A DNA stretch of 64,000 nucleotides, taken from contig NZ_JAKOOW010000025.1 in NCBI RefSeq assembly GCF_022288825.1, positions 13,690 to 77,689 on the forward strand, in the 5' to 3' direction. Positions within the stretch are counted from its first letter, which is position 1. Every line of letters starts with the position of its first letter. The stretch is from Kingella pumchi. GTDB taxonomy: Bacteria > Pseudomonadota > Gammaproteobacteria > Burkholderiales > Neisseriaceae. Below the pieces are notes generated by a model. The model searched no databases and was not told the DNA's origin. It saw only the letters and a list, made by a program, of their open reading frames with translations. The translations under genes and the position numbers were made by a program. Below are positions 1-8,331 of the stretch, in pieces.

Positions 1-95
1 TAGGCTGAATTTCGTCTGCGGTTTCCGCCGCCCCTCACTCCCGCGCATCTCTCCCCATTCCCGCGCCTTAGCCGCCTGCCGCATGGAGACCTTCC
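1..95. other. Window edge upstream of the restriction-modification operon
   Basis: The window opens with TAG, which could be the stop codon of an upstream gene, but the reading frame cannot be judged. The remaining sequence is C-rich with no clear promoter. A GGAG ribosome binding site at about 84-87 serves the ATG at 96. The true operon may begin outside the window. Confidence 0.4.
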
Positions 96-788
96 ATGTC
101 GGATAAACAGGTCAAATCCAAAGCGCGCGTCGCCAAACACGGCGAAGTCTTTACCAACCCCCGCGAAGTCAATGCCATGCTTGATTTGGTGCAAGACCAA
201 ATCACGCGCATCGATGCCACGTTTCTCGAACCCGCCTGCGGTTCGGGCAATTTCCTCGTGGAGATTCTGCGCCGCCGCATGGCGTATCTCAACCAAAAAT
301 ACAAAACCAGCCTAATCCAATACCAGCCCGCCACGGTGCAAGCCGTGTGCGGGCTGTACGGCATCGAGCTTTTGAGCGACAACGCCGCCGAATGCCGCGA
401 GCGGCTGTTGGCAACCTTCGCACAACACTATCTCCCCCCGTTTCAGGCTGCCGAAGACTATCCGCGCCTGCTTGATGCCGTGCGCCGCGTTTTGGCGAAA
501 AACATTGTTTGCGGCGATGCGCTCAATTATCGCGATTCAGACGGCCTGCCGATTGTCTTTATCCAATGGCAGTTCAGCCCTAAGCCGGGCGGCATGATTC
601 CGATTTTTGTGATGCCCAAGGCCTATGAATTTCAAGACACCGTGCAGACCAAAGGGGGCGAACACTCGGATGCCAACTTGTTTGCAGAACGGCAAACCGC
701 CGACAACGGGCAGATTCCCCGCATCGTAAAACCATTAAAAACATTCCCTCGAACACACTACTTGGAGATAGGCAATGAAACCGTTTGA
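96..788 (+). CDS. Short DNA methyltransferase-fold protein, first gene of a restriction-modification operon
   Basis: A 230-residue protein with the SAM-binding motif I of N6-adenine DNA methyltransferases (EPACGSGNFL, residues 45-54), preceded by the FTNPREVNAML stretch typical of restriction-modification M subunits. I do not see the catalytic (N/D)PPY motif, so alone it is probably not a complete methylase. It may be a partner subunit of the next protein or a separately folded SAM-binding half. GGAG lies 8 bp before the ATG. Its last 14 bp overlap the start of the next gene, implying translational coupling. A copy of the complement of AGGCCGTCTGAA is embedded at 536-546. Confidence 0.75.
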   Translation: MSDKQVKSKARVAKHGEVFTNPREVNAMLDLVQDQITRIDATFLEPACGSGNFLVEILRRRMAYLNQKYKTSLIQYQPATVQAVCGLYGIELLSDNAAECRERLLATFAQHYLPPFQAAEDYPRLLDAVRRVLAKNIVCGDALNYRDSDGLPIVFIQWQFSPKPGGMIPIFVMPKAYEFQDTVQTKGGEHSDANLFAERQTADNGQIPRIVKPLKTFPRTHYLEIGNETV

Positions 789-2352
789 CCACAATCCCGA
801 CGTACTGTCTTGCCTTGCCAATTTGAGCAACGACGAAGTCTTCACCCCGCCGCAAATCGCCCGCCAGATGCTTGATTTGTTGCCCGCAAGCCTGTGGCGC
901 AACCCCGAAGCTAGATTTTTAGACCCCTGCACCAAATCCGGCGTATTCCTGCGCGAAATCGCCACCCGCCTGATAGACGGCTTGGCCGACTGGCAGCCCG
1001 ATTTGCAAAAGCGCATCGACCATATCTTAGGCAAACAGCTTTACGGCATCGCCATTACCGAGCTGACCGCGCTCATTTCCCGACGCACGCTTTACTGCTG
1101 CAAAACCGCTGACAGCGAGCTTTCCATTGCCACCGTGTTTGACAACGCCGACGGCAATATCCGCTTCAACTGGCAATCGCAACACGAATGGGCAGGCGCG
1201 TGGAACGCCGAAAACCAAAAATGCCGCTACTGCGGCGCAAGCAAAAAACAATATGACAAAGGCGGCGAAGCGGAAAACCACGCCTACGAATTTATCCACA
1301 CCGAACACCCCGAAAAGATTTGGAACAATATGAAATTTGACGTGATTATCGGCAACCCGCCGTATCAGATTGGCGACAAGAAAAATGACGAAACCGATGA
1401 TGAGACAAATGAAGAAATTGGAAAGAAAAAACGTAAAAACAACGGAGGCAGCGCATCGCCGATTTACCATAAATTTATCCGACAAGCCCAAAAATTACAG
1501 CCGCATTATCTGGTGATGATTACTCCGAGCCGCTGGTTTGCAGGCGGCAAAGGCTTGGACGATTTTCGTGATGAAATGCTGGGCGACACACGCTTGCGCC
1601 AGATTCACGATTTCCCGAATGCAGCGGATTGTTTCCCCGGAATTGAGATTAAAGGCGGTGTCAATTATTTTCTTTGGGATAGAGATGATAGGGGCGATTG
1701 CCTGATACGGAACTACGAAGGCGGTGTATGTACATCGGAAAGTGTGCGCCCGCTCCGTGAAGACGGCATGAATACGCTGGTGCGTTACAACAATGCAATC
1801 AGTATTTTGAGGAAAGTAACCGCCAAAAAAGAAAAGAAATTTAGCGAATTGGTTAGTTCGCAAAAACCTTTTGGATTAAGAACTTTTGTAAAAGGGAAAA
1901 ATAATCCGTTTCCTAACTCAATCAAACTATATCGGAATAATGGGGTTGGTTATATTGAACAGGATGATATCGCACAAGGATCTGAATGGTTAGATAAATA
2001 TAAGGTACTGATTACGATGGCTTATGGCGCAGGTGAATCTTTCCCTCATCAGATTTTGAATACGCCTTTTATTGCTGAAAAAGGTGCTGCCTGCTCGGAA
2101 ACTTATTTAGTTATTGCACCATCAACAAGTTTGTCCGAATGCCAAAACGTTATTTCTTATATTAAAACCAGATTTTTCCGTTTCTTAGTTTTATTAAATA
2201 AACCGACACAACACGCATCACAAAAAGTTTACCAATTCGTCCCCATCCAAGACTTCTCTCGCCCGTGGACAGACGCAGACCTGTACGCCAAATACGGTTT
2301 AACCGCAGACGAAATTGCCTTTATCGAAAAAATGGTGCGCCCGATGGATTAA
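775..2352 (+). CDS. Eco57I-like restriction-modification DNA methyltransferase
   Basis: A 525-residue N6-adenine-type DNA methyltransferase. Motif I is a variant, DPCTKSGVFL at residue 50 onwards, where the usual form is DPACGSGxFL. The catalytic motif NPPYQ starts at residue 194. Between them is CxxC (C150, C153), possibly half of a zinc site. The last third is probably the target recognition region. Its DNA (about 1840-2225) is visibly richer in A and T than the rest, as expected for exchangeable specificity segments. It starts inside the previous gene and is followed by the GIY-YIG/helicase gene. It should protect host DNA at the site cut by that enzyme. Whether the residue-230 upstream protein is needed for activity is unknown. 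Confidence 0.85.
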   Translation: MKPFDHNPDVLSCLANLSNDEVFTPPQIARQMLDLLPASLWRNPEARFLDPCTKSGVFLREIATRLIDGLADWQPDLQKRIDHILGKQLYGIAITELTALISRRTLYCCKTADSELSIATVFDNADGNIRFNWQSQHEWAGAWNAENQKCRYCGASKKQYDKGGEAENHAYEFIHTEHPEKIWNNMKFDVIIGNPPYQIGDKKNDETDDETNEEIGKKKRKNNGGSASPIYHKFIRQAQKLQPHYLVMITPSRWFAGGKGLDDFRDEMLGDTRLRQIHDFPNAADCFPGIEIKGGVNYFLWDRDDRGDCLIRNYEGGVCTSESVRPLREDGMNTLVRYNNAISILRKVTAKKEKKFSELVSSQKPFGLRTFVKGKNNPFPNSIKLYRNNGVGYIEQDDIAQGSEWLDKYKVLITMAYGAGESFPHQILNTPFIAEKGAACSETYLVIAPSTSLSECQNVISYIKTRFFRFLVLLNKPTQHASQKVYQFVPIQDFSRPWTDADLYAKYGLTADEIAFIEKMVRPMD

Positions 2353-2356
2353 GCCG

Positions 2357-2396
2357 TTCAGACGGCCTTTTCAACAAGCCTGAAAGGCCGTCTGAA
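2357..2396 (+). terminator. Inverted pair of AG-dialect uptake sequences between methylase and nuclease genes
   Basis: Arms TTCAGACGGCCTTT (2357-2370) and AAAGGCCGTCTGAA (2383-2396) are perfectly complementary around a 12-nt loop. Each arm holds one AGGCCGTCTGAA uptake sequence. Paired uptake sequences are common neisserial terminators. Here there is no strong T-run after the stem, so it may only attenuate transcription into the nuclease gene. Confidence 0.5.
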
Positions 2397-2443
2397 ACAC
2401 TTTTCATCAGCACCGTTTCAAAAAATCATTACGGAGCAAGCTT

Positions 2444-4966
2444 ATGGCCGATTTGAACATTCAACCGAAAAATATCCCTACCGTTTATGCTTATACCGAC
2501 ACGCGCTTTTCAGGCTGCCTGAAAATCGGCTACACCGAGCGCGATGCGGCGCAGCGTGTGGCGGAGCAATATCCCGTGAAGCTGCCGCAGCAGTCTTACG
2601 AAATTGTGTTCAACGAAACGGCGATGCGCGACAACGGCACATTTTTTGACGACCATGCCATCCACAAACGATTGGCAGCGCAGGGTTTTGTTCGCGAAAA
2701 CGGCGAGTGGTTCCGATGCAGCCTGAAAGATGTTCAGGCTGCCTTTATCGCGGAAAAGCAGAGCAAACCGCTTTCAGACGGCCTTTCGCGCACGCACGAT
2801 TTCCCGATGCGTCCCGAACAGCAGGCGGCGGTGGAGAAAACGGCGGCGTATTTCCGCGAGTTTCAGCGCGAAGAGGGCATCACGCCGCATTTTTTATGGA
2901 ACGCGAAAATGCGCTTCGGTAAGACCTTTGCCGCGTATCAGTTGGCAAAAGAGATGGGCTGGAAGCGGGTGCTGGTGCTGACCTTCAAGCCCGCCGTGTT
3001 GTCGGCCTGGCGCGAGGATTTGCTGTCGCATACGGATTTTGCGGGTTGGCAGTTTGTGTCGAATTACGAAGAAGATTTGTCGTTTGATGCGGCGGACAAA
3101 ACCCGCCCGCTGGTGTTTTTCGGTTCGTTTCAGGATTTGCTCGGCAAGGACAAAAGTGGCGGCATCAAGGCGAAAAACGAGCAGGTGCATACGGTTAATT
3201 GGGATTGCGTGATTTTCGACGAATACCACTACGGCGCGTGGCGCGAAAAATCCAAAGATTTGTTCGACAAGGAAGAGCAGGCGGCGATTAAAACCATCGA
3301 AGCCGAGCTGGCGGATATGGAGGCGGACAATCCCGATTATTTCGACGAAAAGCTGCTGCCGATTACCACGTCGCACTATCTCTATCTTTCCGGCACGCCG
3401 TTTCGCGCGATTTCGTCGGGCGAGTTTATCGAAGAGCAGATTTTTAACTGGACCTATCCCGACGAACAAAAAGCCAAACGCTCATGGCCATCTGAAAACG
3501 GCGCAAATCCGTATGCCGCGTTGCCGGGCATGAAGATGTTTACCTACACGCTGCCGGAAAGCATCCGCCACGTTGCGGAGCAGGGCGAGTTTGACGAGTT
3601 TGATTTGAACGCGTTTTTCGCTACCGAGGGCAGCGGCGAAGATGCACGTTTTAAAAACGAAGAATATGTGCAGAAATGGCTGGATTTGATACGCGGCAGC
3701 TACCGCGACACCATGGTTGACGATTTGAAGCTGGGCAAGGAAAAGCCACCGATGCCGTTTTCCGATGTGCGCCTGTTGGGCGTATTGCAGCATACGTTTT
3801 GGTTTCTGCCCAACATTGCCGCCTGCTTTGCGATGCGGAATTTAATCGCGCAAAAGCAAAACCGCTTCTACCACGATTACGAAATCATCGTTTGCGCGGG
3901 CATCGGCGCGGGCATCGGCGCGGAAGCCTTAAAGCCCGTTCAGGCTGCCATGAAAGGCGGGCTGGATACCAAAACCATCACGCTATCGTGCGGCAAGCTG
4001 ACCACGGGCGTGTCGGTTGCGCCGTGGTCTGGCGTATTGATGCTGCGTAATCTTTCCAGCCCCGAAACTTATTTTCAGACGGCCTTCCGCGTGCAAACGC
4101 CGTGGGTGTTGAAAAACCCCGCCGCCGATGCCGCGCGGCGCGAAGAAATCGTCAAACACGAATGCTACATTTTCGATTTCGCCCCCAACCGCGCCTTGAA
4201 GCAGGTGCAGGAATACGCCTGTAAACTGGATAACGACCCGAATACCAGCCCCGAGCAGAAAGTGAAAGACTTCATCAGCGTACTGCCGATTTTTTCTTAC
4301 GACGGCAGCGCGATGCGCGAAATCGACGCGGAAGGCGTGCTGGATTATGCGCTAAGCGGCACGACGGCAACGCTGCTTGCCAAACGCTGGGAAAGTGCGT
4401 TGCTCGTAAATGTGGACAACGTTACCCTGCAACGGCTGCTTAACAGCAAAGAGGCGATGGAAGCCTTAAGCCGCATTGAAAAATTCCGCTCGCTCAATCA
4501 GGATTTGGAAACCATCATCAATCAATCCGAAGCGGTAAAAAACGCCAAAAAACAGGCGGCCGAAGAGGGGCGCGAGTTGACCGCAAAAGAGAAAAAAGAG
4601 CTGAGCGACGCGGAAAAAGAATATAAAAGCAAACGCAAAGAAATTCAGGAAAAACTGATTGCTTTTGCCACGCGCGTACCTGTGTTTATGTATCTGAGCG
4701 ACAAGCGCGAACATACCTTGCAGGATGTAATCACCCAGCTTGAACCCGAACTGTTCCGCAAGGTAACAGGGCTGTATGTGCGGGATTTCCATTTGCTGGA
4801 GCGGCTGAATATTTTCAACGGCGCGCTGATGAACGATGCGGTGTTCAAGTTCAAGCGGTATGAAGACAGTAGCCTAGACTATTCGGGGATTAACCGATAC
4901 GACGGTGAACGGGTTGGTGGGTTCAATACCAGTCTGACGATAGGGGAGCATAGGCGGCATTATTAA
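2444..4966 (+). CDS. GIY-YIG nuclease / SF2 helicase fusion, probable restriction subunit
   Basis: An 840-residue protein. Residues about 14-110 resemble a T5orf172/GIY-YIG nuclease domain (VYAYTD...LKIGYTERDAAQR). An SF2 helicase core follows: Walker A MRFGKT near residues 156-160, DEYH box at 259-262, LSGTPFR near 316, TTGVSVAPW from 520 and a motif VI-like segment QTAFRVQTP near 545. A charged, probably coiled-coil segment lies around 690-740. With two upstream methyltransferase genes, the likely role is ATP-dependent restriction of unmodified DNA, analogous to Type I/III R subunits but with a GIY-YIG rather than PD-(D/E)XK nuclease. An uptake sequence encodes SGCLK inside the nuclease domain. 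The overall fold assignment is firm; function in restriction is inferred from context. Confidence 0.82.
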   Translation: MADLNIQPKNIPTVYAYTDTRFSGCLKIGYTERDAAQRVAEQYPVKLPQQSYEIVFNETAMRDNGTFFDDHAIHKRLAAQGFVRENGEWFRCSLKDVQAAFIAEKQSKPLSDGLSRTHDFPMRPEQQAAVEKTAAYFREFQREEGITPHFLWNAKMRFGKTFAAYQLAKEMGWKRVLVLTFKPAVLSAWREDLLSHTDFAGWQFVSNYEEDLSFDAADKTRPLVFFGSFQDLLGKDKSGGIKAKNEQVHTVNWDCVIFDEYHYGAWREKSKDLFDKEEQAAIKTIEAELADMEADNPDYFDEKLLPITTSHYLYLSGTPFRAISSGEFIEEQIFNWTYPDEQKAKRSWPSENGANPYAALPGMKMFTYTLPESIRHVAEQGEFDEFDLNAFFATEGSGEDARFKNEEYVQKWLDLIRGSYRDTMVDDLKLGKEKPPMPFSDVRLLGVLQHTFWFLPNIAACFAMRNLIAQKQNRFYHDYEIIVCAGIGAGIGAEALKPVQAAMKGGLDTKTITLSCGKLTTGVSVAPWSGVLMLRNLSSPETYFQTAFRVQTPWVLKNPAADAARREEIVKHECYIFDFAPNRALKQVQEYACKLDNDPNTSPEQKVKDFISVLPIFSYDGSAMREIDAEGVLDYALSGTTATLLAKRWESALLVNVDNVTLQRLLNSKEAMEALSRIEKFRSLNQDLETIINQSEAVKNAKKQAAEEGRELTAKEKKELSDAEKEYKSKRKEIQEKLIAFATRVPVFMYLSDKREHTLQDVITQLEPELFRKVTGLYVRDFHLLERLNIFNGALMNDAVFKFKRYEDSSLDYSGINRYDGERVGGFNTSLTIGEHRRHY

Positions 4967-5017
4967 GAGTTCTTGCCAGTAACGGCTGTATGGCGGTTAT
5001 TTATGGAAGTTTACTTT

Positions 5018-5149
5018 ATGTTTACAGAGAAACTGCACTGTTCAGTTTCGGCAAAATCCGTTTTGTCGCAGCTAAGTGCTGAGAGCCGCTCGCAGATACG
5101 GGCGAAGGTTTCCTGCATGGCGGGTTCCGGTTTGCCGAAGGCAGCCTGA
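5018..5149 (+). other. Possible 43-codon reading frame, coding status doubtful
   Basis: An ATG at 5018 opens 43 codons (MFTEKLHCSVSAKSV...) ending LPKAA, where the stop is supplied by the uptake sequence GGCAGCCTGA. The peptide has no recognisable motif and no strong ribosome binding site. It could be the remnant of a lost gene between the restriction operon and miaB, or chance. Confidence 0.15.
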
Positions 5150-5180
5150 AAGGGCTTTCAGGCTGCCTTCGGCTGTTTTT
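5134..5180. terminator. Bidirectional terminator built from two uptake sequences
   Basis: Arms 5134-5152 and 5155-5173 are perfectly complementary over 19 bp with only 2 nt between, so a few base pairs must open to form the loop. TGTTTTT follows on the plus strand. It lies between the convergent restriction operon and miaB and could terminate both. The arms consist of AAGGCAGCCTGAAA and its complement. Confidence 0.8.
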
Positions 5181-5189
5181 ATCACACCA

Positions 5190-6512
5190 TCACACCAGTT
5201 CGCCGCGCAGGCTGAAGGTGAAGGCTTCGGTGATTTTGAGATCGACCATTTGGTTGATCAGCGCGGCATCGCCGGTGAAGTTCACCACGCGGTTGTTGGC
5301 GGTGCGCGCTTGCAGCTGGTCGGGGTCTTTTTTGGAGATGCCTTCCACCAGGCAGCGTTGCACGGTGCCGAGCATGGTTTGGTTGATGCGGGCGGTTTCG
5401 GCTTCAATCACTTCGTTCAGCGCTTCCAGGCGGCGCACTTTTTCTTCGTGCGGCGTGTCGTCGGGCAGATTAGCGGCGGGGGTGCCGGGGCGCGGGCTGT
5501 AAATAAACACGAAGCTCAAATCAAAGGCGATGTCTTTCACCAGCTTTAAGGTTTGCTCAAATTCGTGCTCGGTTTCGCCGGGGAAGCCGACGATAAAGTC
5601 GCTGCTCAGGCACAAATCGGGGCGGATGGCGCGCAGTTTGCGGATAATGGATTTGTATTCCAGCGCGGTGTAGCCGCGTTTCATGGCAGACAATACGCGG
5701 TCGGAGCCGCTTTGGATAGGCAGGTGCAGGTGCGACACCAGCTTGGGCAGGTCGCGGTAGCATTCGATGATGGCGTCGGTGAATTCGCGCGGGTGGCTGG
5801 TGGTGAAGCGCAGGCGCTCGATGCCGGGGATTTCGTGGACGATGCGCAAAAGCGTAGCGAAGTCGCAGATGCCGCCGTCGTCCATTTCGCCGCGATAGGC
5901 GTTGACGTTTTGCCCCAACAGGTTGATTTCTTTTACGCCTTGTTGCGCCAAGCCGGCGATTTCGGTGAGCACGTCGTTCAGCGGGCGCGAGAACTCTTCG
6001 CCGCGTGTGTAGGGCACGACGCAGAAGGAGCAGTATTTGGAGCAGCCTTCCATAATGGAAATAAACGCGCTGCCGCCGTCCACGCGGGCGGGGGGCAGGT
6101 GGTCAAATTTTTCAATTTCGGGGAAGGAAATATCGACTTGCGCCATGCCGGTGGTTTCTTTATCCACAATCATTTTGGGCAGGCGGTGCAGGGTTTGCGG
6201 GCCGAATACCACGTCCACATAAGGCGCGCGTTTGACGATGTTTTCGCCTTCCTGCGATGCCACGCAGCCGGCCACGCCGATAATCACATTGGGGTTTTTC
6301 TCTTTGATGGGCTTGATGCGGCCGAGATCGGAAAACACTTTTTCCTGCGCTTTTTCACGCACCGAGCAGGTGTTAAAGAGAATGATGTCGGCGTTGTCGG
6401 GTTCGGCCACCTGCTCGATGCCGCCGTGTTCTTCTTCCAATACGGCGAGCATTTTTTCGCTGTCGTATTCGTTCATTTGGCAGCCGAAGGTGCGGATAAA
6501 GACTTTTTTCAT
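5190..6512 (-). CDS. miaB: tRNA-2-methylthio-N6-isopentenyladenosine synthase
   Basis: MiaB adds a methylthio group to i6A37 of tRNAs using two [4Fe-4S] clusters. The 440-residue protein has the N-terminal MTTase cluster cysteines C11, C49 and C83, and the radical-SAM triad C157, C161, C164 (CSKYCSFC). A C-terminal TRAM domain follows. I chose the ATG at 6512 (MKKVFIRTFGCQMNEYDS), matching the conserved family N-terminus; a longer in-frame extension to 6626 would run through uptake-sequence DNA. It is transcribed away from the thioredoxin-like gene and converges on the restriction operon. Confidence 0.97.
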   Translation of the reverse strand: MKKVFIRTFGCQMNEYDSEKMLAVLEEEHGGIEQVAEPDNADIILFNTCSVREKAQEKVFSDLGRIKPIKEKNPNVIIGVAGCVASQEGENIVKRAPYVDVVFGPQTLHRLPKMIVDKETTGMAQVDISFPEIEKFDHLPPARVDGGSAFISIMEGCSKYCSFCVVPYTRGEEFSRPLNDVLTEIAGLAQQGVKEINLLGQNVNAYRGEMDDGGICDFATLLRIVHEIPGIERLRFTTSHPREFTDAIIECYRDLPKLVSHLHLPIQSGSDRVLSAMKRGYTALEYKSIIRKLRAIRPDLCLSSDFIVGFPGETEHEFEQTLKLVKDIAFDLSFVFIYSPRPGTPAANLPDDTPHEEKVRRLEALNEVIEAETARINQTMLGTVQRCLVEGISKKDPDQLQARTANNRVVNFTGDAALINQMVDLKITEAFTFSLRGELV

Positions 6513-6634
6513 GGTTTGGTGTTCTTTCAGGTTGCCCGTAATCGCGGGGCTGATGTTGGAAAATAAAGTTTCAGGCTGCCTGTTGTGATGTTTCGGATAG
6601 GCAGCCTGAAAACCTGTTGCGGACAAGGCGGCGG

Positions 6635-6662
6635 ATTATACGGACAAGGGTAAGAGAATTAA
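6635..6662 (-). promoter_or_regulatory. Possible miaB promoter
   Basis: On the minus strand a perfect TATAAT (6640 to 6635) sits about 120 bp upstream of the miaB ATG. A TTAATT at 6662-6657 is 16 bp further upstream as a weak -35. Confidence 0.35.
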
Positions 6663-6740
6663 AATCAACTGGCACAATCCCTTGCCGTGCAAGGCGCGCG
6701 CTTTCAGGCGGCCTGAAAACATCGGCGGTGGCATTCGCTA

Positions 6741-6746
6741 TATAAT
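6741..6746 (+). promoter_or_regulatory. Possible -10 element of the thioredoxin-like gene
   Basis: TATAAT lies 36 bp before the ATG at 6782. No good -35 is seen at 16-18 bp; the -35 region is occupied by a variant uptake palindrome with a central G (AGGCGGCCTGAAA). A strong Shine-Dalgarno AAGGAGG precedes the gene. Confidence 0.35.
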
Positions 6747-6781
6747 GTCGCCGTCCCAATTCCAGCCCGAAGGAGGGTGCG

Positions 6782-7270
6782 ATGAAAAAACTGTATCCTG
6801 CGCTGCTGGCCGCACTGCTGGCCGCTCCCCTGCACGCCGCCGACGAATTTACCGTTCACGGCAGCGGCGCCGCGCAGTCGCCGGAAAAACTCACCGCCGA
6901 AGTGCAGGTGCTGAATTTCTGGGCGACCTGGTGCAAGCCCTGCCGCAAGGAAATGCCGCAGATGAGCAAGTGGTACCGCGCCCAGCGCGCCCAAAAAGCA
7001 TCGGTGGCGATGGTCGGCATCGCCGTGGACAGCGCGGACAACGTCGCCGCCTTTCTGAAAACCATGCCGGTTTCCTATCCGGTGTGGATTTATAACGGCA
7101 ACAACAGCCGCGCGATGATGAAAGTCTATGGCAACCAAGTCGGCGGCCTGCCCTATACCGTGGTGCGGATGCCCAAATGCGGCCAGCAGCAGGCGCTGTT
7201 GGGCGAAGTGAACGGCGCCAAACTCGATCAGGCGGTTGCCGAGTTGCGCGGCCGCTGCAGCAAAAAATAA
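6782..7270 (+). CDS. Exported TlpA-family thioredoxin-like protein
   Basis: A 162-residue protein with a Sec signal peptide (cleavage probably near residues 19-20, LHAA) and a thioredoxin fold carrying the active site WATWCKPC (C51, C54). The cis-Pro region reads GGLPYTVV. TlpA/ResA-type proteins reduce periplasmic disulfides, for example in cytochrome c maturation. Two further cysteines (MPKCG and RGRCS) near the C-terminus could form a second disulfide. AAGGAGG is the ribosome binding site. Likely monocistronic, followed at 64 bp by dapD. Confidence 0.85.
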   Translation: MKKLYPALLAALLAAPLHAADEFTVHGSGAAQSPEKLTAEVQVLNFWATWCKPCRKEMPQMSKWYRAQRAQKASVAMVGIAVDSADNVAAFLKTMPVSYPVWIYNGNNSRAMMKVYGNQVGGLPYTVVRMPKCGQQQALLGEVNGAKLDQAVAELRGRCSKK

Positions 7271-7333
7271 ACGCTCTTTTCATCCCGCAGGCAGCCTGAA
7301 AACGCTGCCTGCCTGTTATTACAAGGAAAAACC

Positions 7334-8155
7334 ATGTCTTTGCAAAACATCATCGAAACCGCCTTTGAAAACCGCGCCGACATCAGCCCCGCCAGCGTGT
7401 CTTCCGAAGTGAAGCAGGCCGTTGAAGAAACCCTGCGCCTGCTCGATTCGGGCGAGTTGCGCGTTGCCGAGCGCCTGGGTGTGGGCGAGTGGAAAGTGAA
7501 CGAATGGGCGAAAAAAGCCGTGCTGCTCTCTTTCCGCATTGCCGACAACGAAGTGCTCAACGACGGCGTGAACAAGTATTTCGACAAAGTGCCGACCAAA
7601 TTCGCCGATTGGAGCGAAGAAGAGTTCCGCGCCGCCGGTTTCCGTGCCGTGCCCGGCGCCGTTGCCCGCCGCGGCAGCTTCGTCGGTAAAAACGTGGTGC
7701 TGATGCCGTCTTATGTGAACATCGGCGCCTATGTCGATGAAGGCGCGATGGTCGATACCTGGGCAACCGTCGGCTCCTGCGCCCAAATCGGCAAAAATGT
7801 GCATTTGAGCGGCGGCGTCGGCATCGGCGGCGTGCTCGAACCCTTGCAGGCCAGCCCCACCATTATTGAAGACAACTGCTTTATCGGCGCGCGCAGCGAA
7901 ATCGTTGAAGGTGTGATTGTTGAAGAAGGCAGCGTGATTTCGATGGGCGTGTTTATCGGCCAGTCCACTAAAATCTACGACCGCACCACCGGCGAAATCC
8001 ACCAGGGCCGCGTGCCGGCCGGCTCGGTGGTGGTCTCCGGCTCGATGCCCGCCCAAGACGGCAGCCACAGCCTGTATTGCGCGGTGATTGTGAAGCGCGT
8101 CGATGCGCAAACCCGCGCCAAAACCAGTGTGAACGAGCTGCTGCGCGGGGTTTGA
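7334..8155 (+). CDS. dapD: 2,3,4,5-tetrahydropyridine-2,6-dicarboxylate N-succinyltransferase
   Basis: DapD transfers succinyl from succinyl-CoA to tetrahydrodipicolinate in the diaminopimelate/lysine pathway. The 273-residue length is typical. The middle shows the left-handed beta-helix hexapeptide repeats (VVLMPSYVNIGAYVDEG..., VHLSGGVGIGG) and the conserved C-terminal segment GSMPAQDGSHSLYCAVIVK. The ATG at 7334 follows AAGGAAAAACC. The gene ends in the palindromic uptake-sequence terminator at 8190. Confidence 0.97.
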   Translation: MSLQNIIETAFENRADISPASVSSEVKQAVEETLRLLDSGELRVAERLGVGEWKVNEWAKKAVLLSFRIADNEVLNDGVNKYFDKVPTKFADWSEEEFRAAGFRAVPGAVARRGSFVGKNVVLMPSYVNIGAYVDEGAMVDTWATVGSCAQIGKNVHLSGGVGIGGVLEPLQASPTIIEDNCFIGARSEIVEGVIVEEGSVISMGVFIGQSTKIYDRTTGEIHQGRVPAGSVVVSGSMPAQDGSHSLYCAVIVKRVDAQTRAKTSVNELLRGV

Positions 8156-8189
8156 AGCAGCCTGAAAAGGCTTTGGCCGGCAAAAACGA

Positions 8190-8225
8190 AAAGGCAGCCT
8201 GAAAAATATTTTTCAGGCTGCCTTT
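8190..8225. terminator. 36-bp perfect palindrome terminator after dapD
   Basis: AAAGGCAGCCTGAAAAAT (8190-8207) is followed directly by its exact complement (8208-8225). It is two uptake sequences head to head, 35 bp after the dapD stop codon. Confidence 0.75.
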
Positions 8226-8331
8226 GGCATGCGCCTAGATGGCTGGGACGGCGCCGGCTGCAAATGTTCAAAACCGTAAACTTTTTATCCGCCTGCCAAA
8301 CGGCGAAACGCAATGCGGCAGGGTAGCTCTA

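Noticed and set aside
5553..6566. A 337-codon plus-strand open frame opposite miaB
   Set aside because: It is the antisense of miaB; its protein is low-complexity (Ala, Gly, His, Phe) with no motif, as expected from GC-rich antisense frames.
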